DNA of 64,000 nt from Myxococcus stipitatus DSM 14675 (GTDB lineage: Bacteria > Myxococcota > Myxococcia > Myxococcales > Myxococcaceae): NCBI RefSeq assembly GCF_000331735.1, contig NC_020126.1:3720001-3784000 (forward strand), given 5' to 3'. Position 1 is the stretch's first letter, and the number at the start of each line of letters is the position of its first letter. The position numbers and the translations under genes were made by a program. Positions 63,606-64,000 of this stretch are shown piece by piece. The notes beneath the pieces were generated by a model, which saw nothing but the letters and a program-made list of their open reading frames with translations, did not search any database and was not told the origin of the DNA.

Positions 63606-64000
63606 ATGACACGCAACGCGACGATGGTGGCCGCGGGGCTGCTGGCCAGCGGTCTGCTGCTGCTCGCGCCCCGCGCGGCGAGCGCCTGCGAGGCCCACGC
63701 CCGAGCCGCTCAGGCCCAGACGGAGAAGTCCGCGGAGAAGCCGTCTCCGGAAGCCGCCGTGGCTCCCGCGCCGACGGAGGCCCGCCCCGCCGCCAGCGAG
63801 CAGGCGCGTCCCCTGGAGGCCATCGACTCGCTCCTCACCGCCAAGTGCCAGTGCGGCAGCAAGGCGGACTGCACCTGCAAGAAGGGCTCGTGCGAGTGCT
63901 CCAACTGCAAGCCCAAGCGGCAGATGATGGACGCGCTGCGCGGCCAGCCCGCGAAGCTGAAGCTGGATGAGGCGCGCCGCACGGACGCCTCGGCCGGCAT
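63606..64000 (+). CDS. Exported Cys-rich, metallothionein-like protein, 3' end outside window
   Basis: The frame from ATG 63606 is open to the end of the window (131 codons), so the C-terminus is missing. GAGGAGAG is a good ribosome site. Residues 1-27 are a signal peptide (MVAAGLLASGLLLLAPRAASA), cut before Cys28 or nearby. A Pro/Ala/Glu linker follows (about 35-80). At about 82-105 there is a cluster of seven Cys in 24 residues: C-x-C-x5-C-x-C-x4-C-x-C-x2-C, with Lys, Ser and Asp between. This spacing resembles metallothioneins and metal-binding Cys knots; a soft-metal-binding or redox-active periplasmic peptide is the best guess. No known family was recognised. Confidence 0.75.
   Translation, partial: MTRNATMVAAGLLASGLLLLAPRAASACEAHARAAQAQTEKSAEKPSPEAAVAPAPTEARPAASEQARPLEAIDSLLTAKCQCGSKADCTCKKGSCECSNCKPKRQMMDALRGQPAKLKLDEARRTDASAG

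Overview
The window is very GC-rich, densely coded chromosomal DNA from a myxobacterium (Myxococcota, probably Cystobacterineae: Myxococcus, Corallococcus or a relative). The main reasons are two proteins with MYXO-CTERM-type C-termini (21060-21962 and 40784-42388), three large transmembrane Ser/Thr kinases whose catalytic loop reads HRD-[VI]-SP-x-N, a further soluble kinase, a lipoprotein with MopE-type Cys/Asp repeats, and many lipoproteins with an ALxxC-like lipobox. No phage, insertion sequence, CRISPR array, rRNA or tRNA was seen. It looks like ordinary host chromosome with a mixture of core and lineage-specific genes. The left edge cuts a HAD hydrolase and the right edge cuts a small Cys-rich secreted protein.

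Layout. 1-6.5 kb: HAD phosphatase (partial), a membrane protein, two tandem S37-type secreted tripeptidyl-peptidase paralogues, a stand-alone zinc-ligand-free ribosomal protein S4 behind a Fur/Zur-like operator, a lipoprotein and YjbQ. 6.5-15 kb: a kinase translationally coupled to an RluA pseudouridine synthase, a transmembrane kinase, a MopE-repeat lipoprotein, and a WYL regulator divergent from a short-chain dehydrogenase over a perfect palindrome. 15-25 kb: a long + strand run with the conserved envelope/translation set uppS-cdsA-rseP-rlpA-tsaB, an aspartate-semialdehyde dehydrogenase homologue lacking the catalytic Cys, then a coupled group (MYXO-CTERM protein, beta-barrel, large lipoprotein, MoaD-MoaE fusion). 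25-35 kb: small unknown proteins, a second M50 protease with a repetitive Ala/Pro/Thr tail, a NUDIX hydrolase, acetyl-CoA synthetase, an alpha-oxoamine-synthase family enzyme, a histidine phosphatase, and RNase HII coupled to a cysteine-containing unknown. 35-40.7 kb: lipoprotein, zinc-finger/TPR membrane protein, M61 peptidase, RsmB-type RNA methyltransferase.

40.7-47.7 kb (all minus strand) is the most interesting block. It holds a porin, a VTC/TTM-fold polyphosphate-polymerase-like protein, a thymidylate-kinase-like P-loop kinase fused to ten 27-residue repeats, a DUF4956 membrane protein, a lipoprotein, and downstream a secreted purple-acid-phosphatase-like enzyme. The first five are almost contiguous or overlapping and probably form one operon. 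Together they suggest a phosphate/polyphosphate-related envelope system, but that is an inference from context.

47.9-64 kb: two more transmembrane kinases, a rhodanese-E1-like (MoeB/MOCS3) enzyme with a small rhodanese, an A-type Fe-S carrier, acyl-CoA thioesterase, deoxynucleoside kinase, glycerophosphodiester phosphodiesterase, a lipoprotein followed by a textbook terminator, a SprT-like protease, two unknowns and the Cys-rich exported protein. Several + strand genes have recognisable sigma-70-like promoters placed so close to the ATG that transcripts would be nearly leaderless. All starts, promoters and functions are read from the sequence by eye; no database search was run.
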